A stretch of 64,000 nucleotides of DNA from JANQFV01 sp964468185 (GTDB lineage Bacteria > Planctomycetota > Phycisphaerae > UBA1845 > Fen-1342): assembly GCA_964468185.1 (NCBI GenBank), contig CAYXTR010000022.1:13346-77345 (forward strand), written 5' to 3'. Positions 45,231 through 54,088 of this stretch are shown one piece after another (positions within the stretch are counted from its first letter, which is position 1; every line of letters starts with the position of its first letter). A program made the position numbers and the translations under genes. Below the pieces are notes generated by a model. It saw only the letters and a program-made list of their open reading frames with translations. It ran no database searches and had not been told where the DNA came from.

Positions 45231-45267
45231 CCAGAGGTAGCGCTCCGGCAAGAAGCGCTACCTCTGG
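45231..45267. repeat. Perfect 14-bp inverted repeat after the chemoreceptor gene
   Basis: CCAGAGGTAGCGCT and AGCGCTACCTCTGG around a 9-nt loop, 29 bp past the receptor stop codon. There is no T run on either side, so it may be a mRNA-stabilising hairpin or a repeat element rather than a terminator. Confidence 0.5.
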
Positions 45268-45295
45268 CAGATTGCGGTTCAGGCACGATTACGAT

Positions 45296-47653
45296 TTAGA
45301 ACTCGCCGAAGTCGTCATGGCCGTGTCCGCCAGACGACTCGTGGCCACCGTCGGTCTCACTGCTGGTCTGACCGGCACGGGCGTACTGCTCGTTGCCAGT
45401 GGCGTACTGGGGCTGTTTGTGCGAGCCGGGCAGATTCTTCTGCACGGTCCGCTGCACGTGATGTCCGCTGCGACGAGTTGAGGCGCCGCCCACAAGATTG
45501 GCGAGTTCCTCAACCACGTTGTTCACGGCCACAGCCTGGGCACTCAGCTCCTCCGACGCCGACGCGGATTCCTCGGCACCTGCCGCATTCTGCTGCGTGA
45601 CCTTGTCCATCTGCGAGACGGCGGTGTTGACCTGTTCAACACCCTGGGCCTGCTCGTCGGATGCACGCGCAATGCCTTCGATCAAATCAGACACCTTGGT
45701 TGCCTGCTCGACGATGCCGCTCAAGGCGCCGGCCACGTCGCCGGCGACATCCGAGCCTTCCTTCGCCCGTTCCACTGACTGCTCGATGAGACCAGTCGTC
45801 TCGCGTGCCGCTTCGGCAGCACGCTGCGCCAGGTTGCGCACTTCTTCGGCAACCACTGCGAAGCCCTTGCCATGCTCACCGGCCCGGGCGGCTTCGACGG
45901 CGGCGTTGAGCGCGAGGAGGTTGGTCTGGAAGGCGATTTCCTCGATGACCTTGATGATCTTGCTGATTTCGCCGGAGGATTCGTTGATGGCACTCATGGC
46001 CTCGTTGAGCCGCTTCATCGTCTGATCGCCCGACTGCGCGGCGTTACGGGCCGCATCGGAGAGCTCATTGGCCTGCTTGGCGTTCTCGGCGTTGGTGCGC
46101 GTCATGGCGGCCATCTGCTCGAGGGCGCTGCTGGTCTCTTCGAGTGAGGACGCTTGTTCGCTAGCCCCTTCGGCGAGTTGCTGCGACGTCGTGGAGACCT
46201 GGCTGGACGCCTCGGTAACCTGCGTTGCTCCCTCGGTCAGATTGTCAATGATGCGGTTGATCGGCTTGGTAATGCCGCGGGTGATGAAGATGGCCAGCGC
46301 TGTTCCGATGAACACAGCGACGACCAGGCCAACGATCATGATCCAGGAGGCCTGGCCGAGCTGGTCCACAGCACCCTGGGCGATGTCTTCCGTATTCTCC
46401 ATCCCGGCCTTGGCGAGGTTCTGGGCGCCGGCCAGGACTTCATCGGCGGCCTGACCGCGTTGCTTATTGAGCTGCTGTACGTCGAGCCAGTTCTTGAGCA
46501 GGTTGTTCATGGCGGTCTTGTACTGGCTGGCTGCCTGCTCAGTGTCGTCGATCCGCTGGAGATCCACGTCGAGGCGGGTAATCTTGCGCAAGTCCTCGAA
46601 CAGCTGCTTCATGCGATCGAAATTGGCGTTGGCATCCTGAATGACCTGCGGGTCGCGCAAGGCCTGCGACTTGAAGCACGCGATGCGGGTCGCGTTGCCG
46701 ACATCAATGATGTCGTTGCAAATCGTGATCTTCTGGTGCCGCTCGGTCATGTCGGTCGTGAGTTTGGCCTGCTGGCCATCCAGGAAGGCCGAGCAGTTCG
46801 AGACGTAGCTGGCGGCGTTTTCGTCCATGGCGGCGCGATGCTCCTGCAACACGGCATCGCTGGCGTCTTTGCCCTTCTCGAACTCCGCCAGGTAGTCTTT
46901 CATGGCTTGCTTGTATTGCGTGGCCGCGAGCTCGGTGGCATCGATACGGGCAATATCCTCAGCATCTTGCGTCACCGTGCGCAGCTCGGCCGTCTCGGCG
47001 AAGACCTCGTCGATCTTCGCGATAGCCTGCTGCATGAGGTCGGAGTCTCCGGTGGCCTGCGACTTGAAGTTCAGTACGCGTGTGGCGGTACCGATGCCCA
47101 CAATCCTGGTCACCAGGGCGATCTTCCTCTGGCGCTCGGCGAGGTCTTTCTTGAAGGCCTCATTCTGGCCGTCGAGGAAGTCTGCGCAGTTTTTCATATA
47201 TGAGGCGGCGGCCGCGTCGAGTGCGTCGCGGTTCGTCGCGATCTGGTTGTTCTTGTCCACGGTCTGCTCGGCGAGCTGCTCGTATTCGTCCACTTTGGCC
47301 TGGATGTCATCGAGCGAGCTCTCGAGCTTCACGAGGTGGGGGGAGCGCCGTCCGAGCTCATGTGCCTTCTGAATGCTCTGCCCGACCTTGGCGAGGTTCT
47401 CGCGGCCACGCTGCAGATACTGCTCCTCTTCAGAAAGCGCGTAGCCGCGCATCTCGTACATGGTCTGGAGTGAGTTGCGTTCGATTTCGTTGGCCACGGC
47501 GACTTCGGGGACGTATTCGTCGGACAGCTTGGTCGACTCCGTCTCGACGGTCCGCATACTCCAGACCGCCATGCCTCCCAACAGAATGGCGATGACAAGC
47601 AGCGCCCCAAACCCGCTTGCGATCCTGGTGCCCAGTTTCATGTTCTTGAACAT
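45296..47653 (-). CDS. Methyl-accepting chemotaxis protein with duplicated sensor module
   Basis: 785 aa from ATG 47653 after GGAG. Transmembrane helices at about 12-32 and 437-457 enclose a long helical periplasmic region. Inside it a module of about 131 residues is repeated: SYMKNCADFLDGQ...GIGTATRVLNFKSQATGD (from 151) and SYVSNCSAFLDGQ...DVGNATRIACFKSQALRD (from 282). HAMP follows from about 458, then the signalling hairpin with the highly conserved EEIAFQTNLLALNAAVEAAR-type tip. The tail is His/Gly-rich and ends DDFGEF; a standard NWETF methylation tether is not seen. No other chemotaxis genes lie nearby. Confidence 0.95.
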   Translation of the reverse strand: MFKNMKLGTRIASGFGALLVIAILLGGMAVWSMRTVETESTKLSDEYVPEVAVANEIERNSLQTMYEMRGYALSEEEQYLQRGRENLAKVGQSIQKAHELGRRSPHLVKLESSLDDIQAKVDEYEQLAEQTVDKNNQIATNRDALDAAAASYMKNCADFLDGQNEAFKKDLAERQRKIALVTRIVGIGTATRVLNFKSQATGDSDLMQQAIAKIDEVFAETAELRTVTQDAEDIARIDATELAATQYKQAMKDYLAEFEKGKDASDAVLQEHRAAMDENAASYVSNCSAFLDGQQAKLTTDMTERHQKITICNDIIDVGNATRIACFKSQALRDPQVIQDANANFDRMKQLFEDLRKITRLDVDLQRIDDTEQAASQYKTAMNNLLKNWLDVQQLNKQRGQAADEVLAGAQNLAKAGMENTEDIAQGAVDQLGQASWIMIVGLVVAVFIGTALAIFITRGITKPINRIIDNLTEGATQVTEASSQVSTTSQQLAEGASEQASSLEETSSALEQMAAMTRTNAENAKQANELSDAARNAAQSGDQTMKRLNEAMSAINESSGEISKIIKVIEEIAFQTNLLALNAAVEAARAGEHGKGFAVVAEEVRNLAQRAAEAARETTGLIEQSVERAKEGSDVAGDVAGALSGIVEQATKVSDLIEGIARASDEQAQGVEQVNTAVSQMDKVTQQNAAGAEESASASEELSAQAVAVNNVVEELANLVGGASTRRSGHHVQRTVQKNLPGSHKQPQYATGNEQYARAGQTSSETDGGHESSGGHGHDDFGEF

Positions 47654-48197
47654 TGCTCGTGCTCCGTGTCTGGCCGGCGTCGCCCACGCGTGAATGTCGC
47701 GATCTGCGACGAAGTGCCGGCGTGTCCATGCCGTCGCACAGGCGCGAATCGATATACGTCCCCTGTTCGCACCTGCATCCCAAGTTGACCAGAGACACAC
47801 GTCGGGAATGAATCGGACGGGCGCGGCTGCCTAGTGATGCTGATGTCCCAGTCGTGCCGTACGTGCCCGGCGTGCCACCGGCGATCTGCGACCCAGGGAG
47901 GCTACCAATGCACTCATTGGCGTCACCCCGAGGTGCGCGTTCGCCTGCTCTGGTCATCGAAATGTTGGCGGCAGTTCATGAGGAGAAATCGGACGAGTTT
48001 TGCCCAGCACTCTTCGTAAGATCGCGCTTGCGGCGGCATAGGGGCGGCGGGAAGAGACGATTTGAACGATATTGAATCAGGAACTGAAGGAGCTGGATTC
48101 GTGGCCGGTAGATGACACCCGAAGCGCCGTAGTCAGTTGGCAGGGCGTTGCGGGGTGCTTCCCCAATCTGCATCGGTTCGCTTTGGGCCTCGGCCGT
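47654..48197. other. Gene-free stretch upstream of the chemoreceptor
   Basis: 544 bp. No credible gene or promoter was recognised. A D-arm-like GTAGTCAGTTGGCAGGGC at about 48128-48145 does not sit in a foldable tRNA. Confidence 0.35.
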
Positions 48198-48551
48198 TCA
48201 GCCAATGATTTGTGAACTCGACGCGGGTCGAAATTCGTCAACAATGGCCGGTGCGCGTGAGTCATCGTTGCCGAGGTGGGCGGGCGTCCGCTTCCGCGAA
48301 GCCGTGGAGAGAGGTGCCAAGCGTTCGGCAAGCCGGCGTGATAGTCGAGCGCGCATTGCCGGATCCGGGACCCAAGGAGTCAGATTATCGGGCTGCGAGC
48401 AGAAACGGTGCAGTGCGTGCTGGTCGATGATGCGGTGGCGTTCGATCACGGCCCAGACCAGTGCATCCAAGCTCCCGTCACTGAGTTCGGGAATCTCCCG
48501 CCGGTCGGGGGCAGGCGTGCCGCCGACGTGCTTGCTGTTGATGTCACGCAT
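48198..48551 (-). CDS. Hypothetical protein, doubtful
   Basis: 117-codon frame. The segment IPELSDGSLDALVWAVIERH, then RIIDQHALHRFCSQ, looks helical and protein-like; the rest is Arg/Ala/Pro-rich and could be a shadow frame. No clear ribosome-binding site precedes the ATG. No family recognised. Confidence 0.3.
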   Translation of the reverse strand: MRDINSKHVGGTPAPDRREIPELSDGSLDALVWAVIERHRIIDQHALHRFCSQPDNLTPWVPDPAMRARLSRRLAERLAPLSTASRKRTPAHLGNDDSRAPAIVDEFRPASSSQIIG

Positions 48552-48640
48552 TTGAAACTACTCTTGAGCCGGTACGTTCAAGCCTCGTCGCCTCGAACCG
48601 CGGCGGCGTATGCGACCGCGGAGGGTTCCGTGCGGGAGTG

Positions 48641-48743
48641 AAGGTGTGCGGGCGACCCGCCGCTATCGAGGAGGAGGACAGGTCACTGTGTTCGCGTCCG
48701 GGCGCCCGGACACACCTTACCTGCGGATTCGCAGCGAATCCGC
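48641..48743. ncRNA. Candidate structured element (nested and tandem dyads)
   Basis: AAGGTGTG (48641-48648) pairs with CACACCTT (48711-48718), enclosing a small GCGGG/CCCGC hairpin and the 16-bp palindrome GTCCGGGCGCCCGGAC (48696-48711, sharing its last base with the outer stem). A second perfect hairpin, GCGGATTCG-CAG-CGAATCCGC (48723-48743), follows at once. It lies 3-prime of the response-regulator gene. It could be a ncRNA, a mRNA end structure or a repeat family. The remainder of 48552-48958 shows no gene. Confidence 0.35.
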
Positions 48744-48958
48744 GTTCATGACACCGGCGGGGACCGGCCAGCTACGTGTCAGCCAACTGACAAATGATGT
48801 CGGCCTGGATCTGCCTGCTGAGCGTACGGGCTGCAGGGGAAGGTACCTGCGCCGCTCCAATATAAGAATGCCCGATATTCCAGGCGGGGGTATCGGCCAA
48901 ACAGTCTAAATCGTGGCTTGCCGAAGTCTCCGCGTGACGGACCGCGATATCGGCCGGC

Positions 48959-49615
48959 TTACGCCTCAGCCAATCCCTCACGGATCGCAAAGCGAGTGAG
49001 TTCGACGCGATCGTGGATATCGAGCTTGGTCATGATATTCGCGCAGTGGCAGTGGACGGTTTTCGCGCTGACATGCATCGTCGACGCGATTTCCTTTTGC
49101 GAGAGACCACGGGCAACGTAGCGCAGAACTTCGAGTTCACGCGGGGTCAGCGTCGAGGCCCGAGACTGGCCCTGCTGTGCCAGGCGCGTACCCATGGTGT
49201 CGACAACGATGCGAGCCTGCACCTCAGGGGAGAAGTAACTGACGCCGGTGGCGGCCGAGCGTATCGCCTTGACGACCGACTCGGGAGGCTCACTCTTGGT
49301 AACGTAGCCCGCGGCGCCGACCGATAACGCCTGCTCGACGTAGCGGTCGTGGAAGAAGGCGCTGACGAAGATCACGCGCGTCTCGGGCAACTGACGTTGT
49401 ATGGTGCGGGCAGCTTCGAAACACACGAGCCCGGGCATGTCGATGTCCATGAGGACGATGTCAGGTTTGTGCTGACGGGCTTCGGCCACCGCATCGTCGG
49501 CGTTACCCACGGTAGCGACGACCTGGAGATCCGGCTCGTTGTTCAGCCGGCCCATGAGCATCTCGCGCATCAACGCGTGGTCGTCGGCGATTAACAATTT
49601 CACCGGGCGGGACAT
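48959..49615 (-). CDS. NarL/FixJ-type response regulator
   Basis: 218 aa. Receiver domain with acidic pair DD (11-12), phospho-acceptor Asp57 in DIVLMDIDMP, and the Lys of GYVTKSEP. The C-terminal LuxR-type helix-turn-helix carries LTPRELEVLRYVARGLSQKEIA and VSAKTVHCHCANIMTKL. It starts 2 bp after the stop of the hybrid kinase gene, so the two are translationally linked and form a two-component pair. Targets are unknown. Confidence 0.95.
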   Translation of the reverse strand: MSRPVKLLIADDHALMREMLMGRLNNEPDLQVVATVGNADDAVAEARQHKPDIVLMDIDMPGLVCFEAARTIQRQLPETRVIFVSAFFHDRYVEQALSVGAAGYVTKSEPPESVVKAIRSAATGVSYFSPEVQARIVVDTMGTRLAQQGQSRASTLTPRELEVLRYVARGLSQKEIASTMHVSAKTVHCHCANIMTKLDIHDRVELTRFAIREGLAEA

Positions 49616-49617
49616 CG

Positions 49618-51582
49618 CTACGACTCCGAAAATGGCGGTCCACTGAGCAGCCGCCCGACCAGCTGACCCAGCTCTGAAAGCTGGAACGGCTTGCGCAAGA
49701 GCACCGCATTCTCGCCGACCTGATCCTCAATCTCGGGCTCAATGGCGGCTGTAATAATCACCGCTGGAATACCCAGGTCACGACTACGCAGCTCACGAAG
49801 ACACTCCAGACCGCTGCGTCTCGGCATCTCGTAGTCCGCAACGAAGAGTCGAACCCGGTCGCCGAATCGGTCCAGGGCGTCGAGTACGGCATCGCCGTCC
49901 GCCACCTGAATAACCTCGTATTCGAGCGAACGGAGCATGGCAGCAATAACCTCGCGCACGTGCCGGTCGTCCTCCGCCAGCAGAATCAACTGACCGCCAC
50001 CGCGGTGTGGACGTGCGGTGCGTTCGGTCGGCGATGCGGAGTCGCCGGTGGTGGTCTGCGGTAGCGTCACAACGAACGTCGTTCCCCGACCGGGTGCCGA
50101 ATCAAGCGCGATTGTCCCGCCGTGGTCACGGACGATGCCGTGGATAATCGAGAGGCCCAGACCGGTTCCGCGCCCGCTGGGTTTGGTGGTAAAGAATGGC
50201 TCGAAGATGCGGTTTTGTACCGCAGCCGACATGCCTTCACCAGTGTCGGCCACCAGCAAGGTGGCGCGCGGCGTTGGCGTGGTGCCCGCCTCTGAATATG
50301 CCGCCCACGCGGGCACCTCGGTACCCGTATGGATCGTCAAGGTGCCGCCGGCGGGCATCGCATCGCGCGCATTGATCGCGAGGTTCATAATGACCTGCTG
50401 AAGTTGTGTCGAGTCGGCATAGACGAACAGCGGAGAGTCGCCAGCGTTATTCAAGACGATTTCAATGCTGGCTGGCAAGACGCGTCGCAGAAGACGAACC
50501 GCGCGCGAGGCGACTTCGTGAAGATCCTCGGTCTGCTTGTTGCTGGGCGTTTTGCGGCTGAACGTCAGCAGCGCCCGCGTGACGCCGGCGGCCTGTTCTG
50601 CAGCTTCGTTTACGCGTTCCAGTGATTTAATGGCAACGTGGTCGGGCGGGAGCGCCTCGGTAGCGAGTTCGGTATACCCGAAGATGGTGGTGAGGAGATT
50701 GTTGAAATCGTGCGCGATGCCGCCGGCGAGTTGTCCGACTGCTTCCATCTTCTGTGCCTGATGGAGTGTGTCTTCGAGGCTGCGTCGCTCGGTCACGTCT
50801 ACCAGCGTCAACACGCTGCCGAAGCGCTCGCCGTCACGCGCGATGCCGCGAACGAGACACTCGACCCGCAGCGATGTGCCGTCGGGCCGATAAACAACGC
50901 GTTCTACGACGCCCATGTGTTCGTCGGGCCAGTCGGCCGGATCGTCGACGGGCGTGCCTTGAAGCGATGCGGATAATTGAAACAACTCGTATAGCGGGCG
51001 ACCGAGCACATCGGATTCGTCGGCGTAGCCGATCATGCGCAGCGCCGCAGGGTTGATCAGCGTGCAGCGACCCTCGCGATCCAAGGCACAGATGCCCTCG
51101 CCGGTGGAATCAAGCAAGAGCCGCAGAAATCGTTCCCGCTCCCGAAGTGCCAACTCAGCCTGCTCCTTCTCATGCAGCAGGCGAACGCGGTCGAAACAGC
51201 GCTCCAAGGCGGCCAGTAGTTCTGACATATCGGGCGATTTGCGAAGGTAGTCATACGCGCCTGCATGAACAGCCGCCATCGCCGAATCAACGGCAGCATT
51301 CTCGGTCAGCAACACGCAGAGCAGGCCGGGGTTGATTTCCCGGAGCTTGCCCATCAACTCTATGCCCGCATTGCCGTCGAGCTCTGCGTTGATCAGCGCA
51401 ACGGCAAGGTTATCGGATTCGACAAGCGTAAGGGCTTGCGCCGCATCCTGAGCCGCTATCGGCTGATAGCCAGCCTCAATCAGTCGCTCCCCCAGGATGG
51501 CAGCGAAGTGCGCGTCGTCATCCACGATCAGCAGGCGTCTGATTTGAGACTCGGGATTCAGCGTTGGCGGTTCGGCACCCAT
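49618..51582 (-). CDS. Hybrid sensor histidine kinase (REC-PAS-HisKA-HATPase-REC)
   Basis: 654 aa from ATG 51582 after GGGGAG. No membrane helix, so cytosolic. N-terminal receiver (about 15-130) has the acidic DDD but Asn65 in ALINAEL where the phospho-Asp should be, so it is probably a pseudo-receiver. A PAS domain (about 150-280) follows, then HisKA with His291 in IAHDFNNLL, an ATPase domain (NLAINARDAMPAGG; ADTGEGMS; GTGLGLSIIHGIV), and a C-terminal receiver with intact Asp583 (LFVADYEMP). The partner is the downstream NarL-type regulator. Confidence 0.95.
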   Translation of the reverse strand: MGAEPPTLNPESQIRRLLIVDDDAHFAAILGERLIEAGYQPIAAQDAAQALTLVESDNLAVALINAELDGNAGIELMGKLREINPGLLCVLLTENAAVDSAMAAVHAGAYDYLRKSPDMSELLAALERCFDRVRLLHEKEQAELALRERERFLRLLLDSTGEGICALDREGRCTLINPAALRMIGYADESDVLGRPLYELFQLSASLQGTPVDDPADWPDEHMGVVERVVYRPDGTSLRVECLVRGIARDGERFGSVLTLVDVTERRSLEDTLHQAQKMEAVGQLAGGIAHDFNNLLTTIFGYTELATEALPPDHVAIKSLERVNEAAEQAAGVTRALLTFSRKTPSNKQTEDLHEVASRAVRLLRRVLPASIEIVLNNAGDSPLFVYADSTQLQQVIMNLAINARDAMPAGGTLTIHTGTEVPAWAAYSEAGTTPTPRATLLVADTGEGMSAAVQNRIFEPFFTTKPSGRGTGLGLSIIHGIVRDHGGTIALDSAPGRGTTFVVTLPQTTTGDSASPTERTARPHRGGGQLILLAEDDRHVREVIAAMLRSLEYEVIQVADGDAVLDALDRFGDRVRLFVADYEMPRRSGLECLRELRSRDLGIPAVIITAAIEPEIEDQVGENAVLLRKPFQLSELGQLVGRLLSGPPFSES

Positions 51583-51635
51583 TTGCACATCTCCCCACCG
51601 GCTACGGAGCGCATGGCCCGGCCGGCCCAAGCCGT

Positions 51636-51664
51636 ATTGTACCGAATATCGCCGCCGAGGTCAG
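51636..51664 (-). promoter_or_regulatory. Promoter of the kinase/regulator operon
   Basis: Minus-strand CTGACC (51664-51659) and TACAAT (51641-51636) with a 17-bp spacer, about 54 bp upstream of the kinase start. Confidence 0.55.
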
Positions 51665-51708
51665 TCCGGCAGAGTGCTGACGTCCGAGAAAAACGCGGCT
51701 CGGTGAAT

Positions 51709-51724
51709 TAGACCATCTGGTCTA
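51709..51724. promoter_or_regulatory. 16-bp palindromic operator candidate
   Basis: TAGACCATCTGGTCTA, a 7-bp perfect dyad around TC. The TAGACC-N4-GGTCTA form is like TetR-family operators. It lies 45 bp upstream of the kinase promoter -35 and at the start of the plus-strand structured segment. Confidence 0.45.
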
Positions 51725-51905
51725 TGTGGGGCAGAGGCGATACTCACGATACTCTCAGTGTCCGGGTGACGAGCGGCCGCACAGGTTTCCCCCCGGCTTG
51801 TGTGCCCCTCACCCGGGCCTTGATTGGCGGTCGACTCTCGATTCTCCACGACCGACCCCTACAAGACCCCCTCCGAAGGACGGTTTGTTATCCGTCCACC
51901 ACAGT

Positions 51906-51950
51906 CCGGCGGTCGTCGCCCACACCCTCGACGACTGCCGGTTTTTTTTT
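51906..51950 (+). terminator. Intrinsic terminator in an intergenic region
   Basis: A 13-bp stem CCGGCGGTCGTCG / CGACGACTGCCGG (51906-51918, 51929-51941; one G-T) with a 10-nt loop, followed by nine T (51942-51950). Textbook form. Confidence 0.88.
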
Positions 51951-51979
51951 GCGCGCCCCGGGGCGGTTTTCGGACGAAC

Positions 51980-52007
51980 CTGACGGCATGGCTGGTCGTC
52001 GTATACT
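51980..52007 (+). promoter_or_regulatory. Promoter of the GH105-like lipoprotein gene
   Basis: CTGACG (51980-51985), 16-bp spacer, TATACT (52002-52007), about 47 bp before the GTG start. Confidence 0.5.
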
Positions 52008-52053
52008 ACAAGTGATCCATGGAACCAACTCGAGCCGGGCAAGGAGGCTATCG

Positions 52054-53232
52054 GTGCACCGTTTCATACTGCTTGTGGCTTGCGCCTGCGGTCTTGTCCC
52101 TCTCACTAGCTGCGAGGGCGTGCTGGAAACGCTGCCGGCGCCCAGCGACGCGAAGAGCCAGGCTCGGATCATCACCAGTCGGTATGCCGCGGGTGATTAT
52201 CCCGGGACCATTAACAGCACACTCGGCAACGAACACATCGTGTATCACTTCACGTATACCAACGGCGTGACCCTGTGGGCGCTGATGCTGCTGGATGGGG
52301 AGGATGGCAACGGCGATTACCGGGCGCAGGTGCGAGCGTCGCTCGAGAAGTACGCGGCGGATGATTTGTATCGTCCCGAGGGCGGCGATGAGCCGATCGA
52401 CTACCTCGGGTCGATGGCACACGCGACGCTGGTGTACAGCCGAATGACCGGTGACGAGCGGTTTCTCGACGAGGCGCTTGCAGCTGCGGAGTATTTTCAC
52501 AGTGACGGCGCCCGCACGCCTGCGGATCTGATCGCATATCACGAGAATCCGCGGCGGGGACGGATCTGGGCGGATGCGCTATTCATGACCATGCCACTGA
52601 TGGCCAAGGCGGGGCAGGTGTTGGGCGATGAAGCGTACTATGACGATGTGCTGCACCAGTTTGCGGGCTTTCGTGAGCGGCTGCGCGATCCTGAGACGGG
52701 GCTGTATCACCAAGGCTACAACTGGCACGGCGATGGACCTACGCCGGGATTCTGGGGACGTGCGAATGGTTGGGTGCTGGTAGCGATGGCAGAAGCGCTC
52801 CGCGCGATTCCCCCGACGCATCCGGGCCGCGATGAATTGCTGGCCGCCTATCGGGATCTGGCGGCGGCGCTTGCCCGCTATCAAGGCTCGAGCGGCATGT
52901 GGCATCAGTTGGTCGATCGGCCCGACTCTTACGAGGAGACGTCGTGCACCGGTCTGTTCATTTACGGGCTCGCGCGGGGAGTAGAGCAGGGCTGGCTGGA
53001 TATGGAGTTTGCAGACGTCGTGCGGGATGGTCACCGCGGATTGACGCGGATGCTGTCGCTGAATGGTGACATTGAGAACATCTGCCCCGGAACCGGGCCA
53101 CAGGATTCTGAAAGCGATTACTTCAACCGCGGACCGCGGCGGAATGAGTCGCACGGGATCGGGCCGGTGCTGCTGGGGACGTATGGTACGCTGCTCCTGG
53201 AAGAGCGGGCTGACGAGGCAGCAGGTAACTGA
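52054..53232 (+). CDS. Lipoprotein glycoside hydrolase, GH88/GH105-like
   Basis: 392 aa from a GTG at 52054 with AAGGAGG seven bases upstream; longer in-frame starts run through the leader. The first residues (HRFILLVACACGLVPLTSC) form a lipoprotein signal with the lipobox LTSC. The body is the (alpha/alpha)6-barrel of unsaturated glucuronyl/rhamnogalacturonyl hydrolases: IDYLGSMAHATLVYSRMTGD, WADALFMTMPLMAKAG (likely catalytic Asp), WGRANGWVLVAMAEAL and ETSCTGLFIYGLARGV. These enzymes hydrate and cleave the unsaturated uronic sugar left by polysaccharide lyases. Length fits GH105. Confidence 0.82.
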   Translation: MHRFILLVACACGLVPLTSCEGVLETLPAPSDAKSQARIITSRYAAGDYPGTINSTLGNEHIVYHFTYTNGVTLWALMLLDGEDGNGDYRAQVRASLEKYAADDLYRPEGGDEPIDYLGSMAHATLVYSRMTGDERFLDEALAAAEYFHSDGARTPADLIAYHENPRRGRIWADALFMTMPLMAKAGQVLGDEAYYDDVLHQFAGFRERLRDPETGLYHQGYNWHGDGPTPGFWGRANGWVLVAMAEALRAIPPTHPGRDELLAAYRDLAAALARYQGSSGMWHQLVDRPDSYEETSCTGLFIYGLARGVEQGWLDMEFADVVRDGHRGLTRMLSLNGDIENICPGTGPQDSESDYFNRGPRRNESHGIGPVLLGTYGTLLLEERADEAAGN

Positions 53233-53237
53233 AATGG

Positions 53238-53271
53238 CGACGCCGGTCGCTTATCCGGGCGACCGGCGTCG
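53238..53271. terminator. Bidirectional terminator-like hairpin
   Basis: Perfect 13-bp stem CGACGCCGGTCGC / GCGACCGGCGTCG with an 8-nt loop between two convergent genes. T run is weak on both strands. Confidence 0.55.
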
Positions 53272-53302
53272 GTTGCGTTCTGGGCTGCGCTGTGCCGCTC
53301 GG

Positions 53303-54088
53303 CTATTGTCCTGCCGAGCCAGTCGTGTCATCCGCGGCGGATGTCTCGTCGGTCGCGGGTGGCTCGATAATCGTTGGCGGCTCGCCGCGGTCGGCTTCGT
53401 ATGCATCCTTGAAGGCCTTCAGTTTCTGTTCAAACTGCGGCTTCGGGATCATCTCGTTGGTGCCGCTGACATAGATGGTCGCGACGAGTTCCTGGCCCAT
53501 GACGTTGTGAGAAGCGTAAGCCAGGATCCAGTTGCCGGGATCCGACGGCGTCAGCCCCGGTACGTAATACATCCCTTCAAGTGGTCCCCCGTCGGTTGCG
53601 AAAGGATTCGCCTGGAGGTAGCCGGCGTCGTCGAGGGTCTGGAGGTCCGGCGGGAAGGCCTGGTATTGTGACTGATAACTTTGCAGTCCCTGGGCGGTGA
53701 GCCCCATTTGCGCACCGCCGGTCATCGCGTTCATGAATGACGAAACGCCGGGGATCTGCACAGTCGTCGCGAGCAGCGGAATCACGACGGTGAGCACGAT
53801 ACTGAGCGCCCCCGTGACGATGCCGCCCCAGGCGCGGCCTTTGCCGGTGTGCCGCTGGGGGTTGCCTGCGATGCTAACCAGGGCAATGATGCCGAGCACG
53901 ATAGCGATCAGACCCGCGAGCGGGCCGACGCAAACGCATACGGCAGGAATGCTAATCAGGCCCAAGATCAGCGCGGCGGTGGCCATGCCGCTCTTCGGCG
54001 GGGGTGCGGGCTGATCGTACATGGGTTGATTGGTATTCTGGGCGTATGGGTCGGGTGGGGGCGGCGGTGCTTGCGGGGGTCCGGCCAT
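53303..54088 (-). CDS. DUF4190-domain membrane protein
   Basis: 261 aa, start after AAGGAG. A Pro/Gln-rich cytoplasmic tail is followed by two to three hydrophobic helices with the DUF4190 pattern (MATAALILGLISIPAVCVCV; GLIAIVLGIIALVSI; AWGGIVTGALSIVLTVVIPL). The extracytoplasmic part (about 120-240) contains a small domain with YQAFPPDLQTLDDAGYL and ends in an acidic, Thr/Ala-rich tail. The family has no assigned function. Confidence 0.75.
   Translation of the reverse strand: MAGPPQAPPPPPDPYAQNTNQPMYDQPAPPPKSGMATAALILGLISIPAVCVCVGPLAGLIAIVLGIIALVSIAGNPQRHTGKGRAWGGIVTGALSIVLTVVIPLLATTVQIPGVSSFMNAMTGGAQMGLTAQGLQSYQSQYQAFPPDLQTLDDAGYLQANPFATDGGPLEGMYYVPGLTPSDPGNWILAYASHNVMGQELVATIYVSGTNEMIPKPQFEQKLKAFKDAYEADRGEPPTIIEPPATDETSAADDTTGSAGQ

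Larger units (their letters stand above)
51709..51950 (+). ncRNA. Candidate structured leader or sRNA ending in an intrinsic terminator
   Basis: Four hairpins in series on the plus strand, by eye: an irregular long stem (51762-51783 with 51799-51816, outer CCGGGTGA/TCACCCGG), CGGTCG/CGACCG (51828-33, 51849-54), GGACGG/CCGTCC (51878-83, 51892-97), and the terminator. CGACCG at 51849-51854 can alternatively pair with CGGTCG at 51910-51915 inside the terminator arm, which would disrupt it. No protein-coding gene on the plus strand is there to be terminated. Either a small RNA or an attenuation leader for the lipoprotein gene. Confidence 0.45.

Noticed and set aside
48128..48200. A tRNA gene suggested by a D-arm-like GTAGTCAGTTGGCAGGGC and a nearby GGTTCG
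   Set aside because: Acceptor and T stems do not pair, and no anticodon arm of correct spacing can be drawn.
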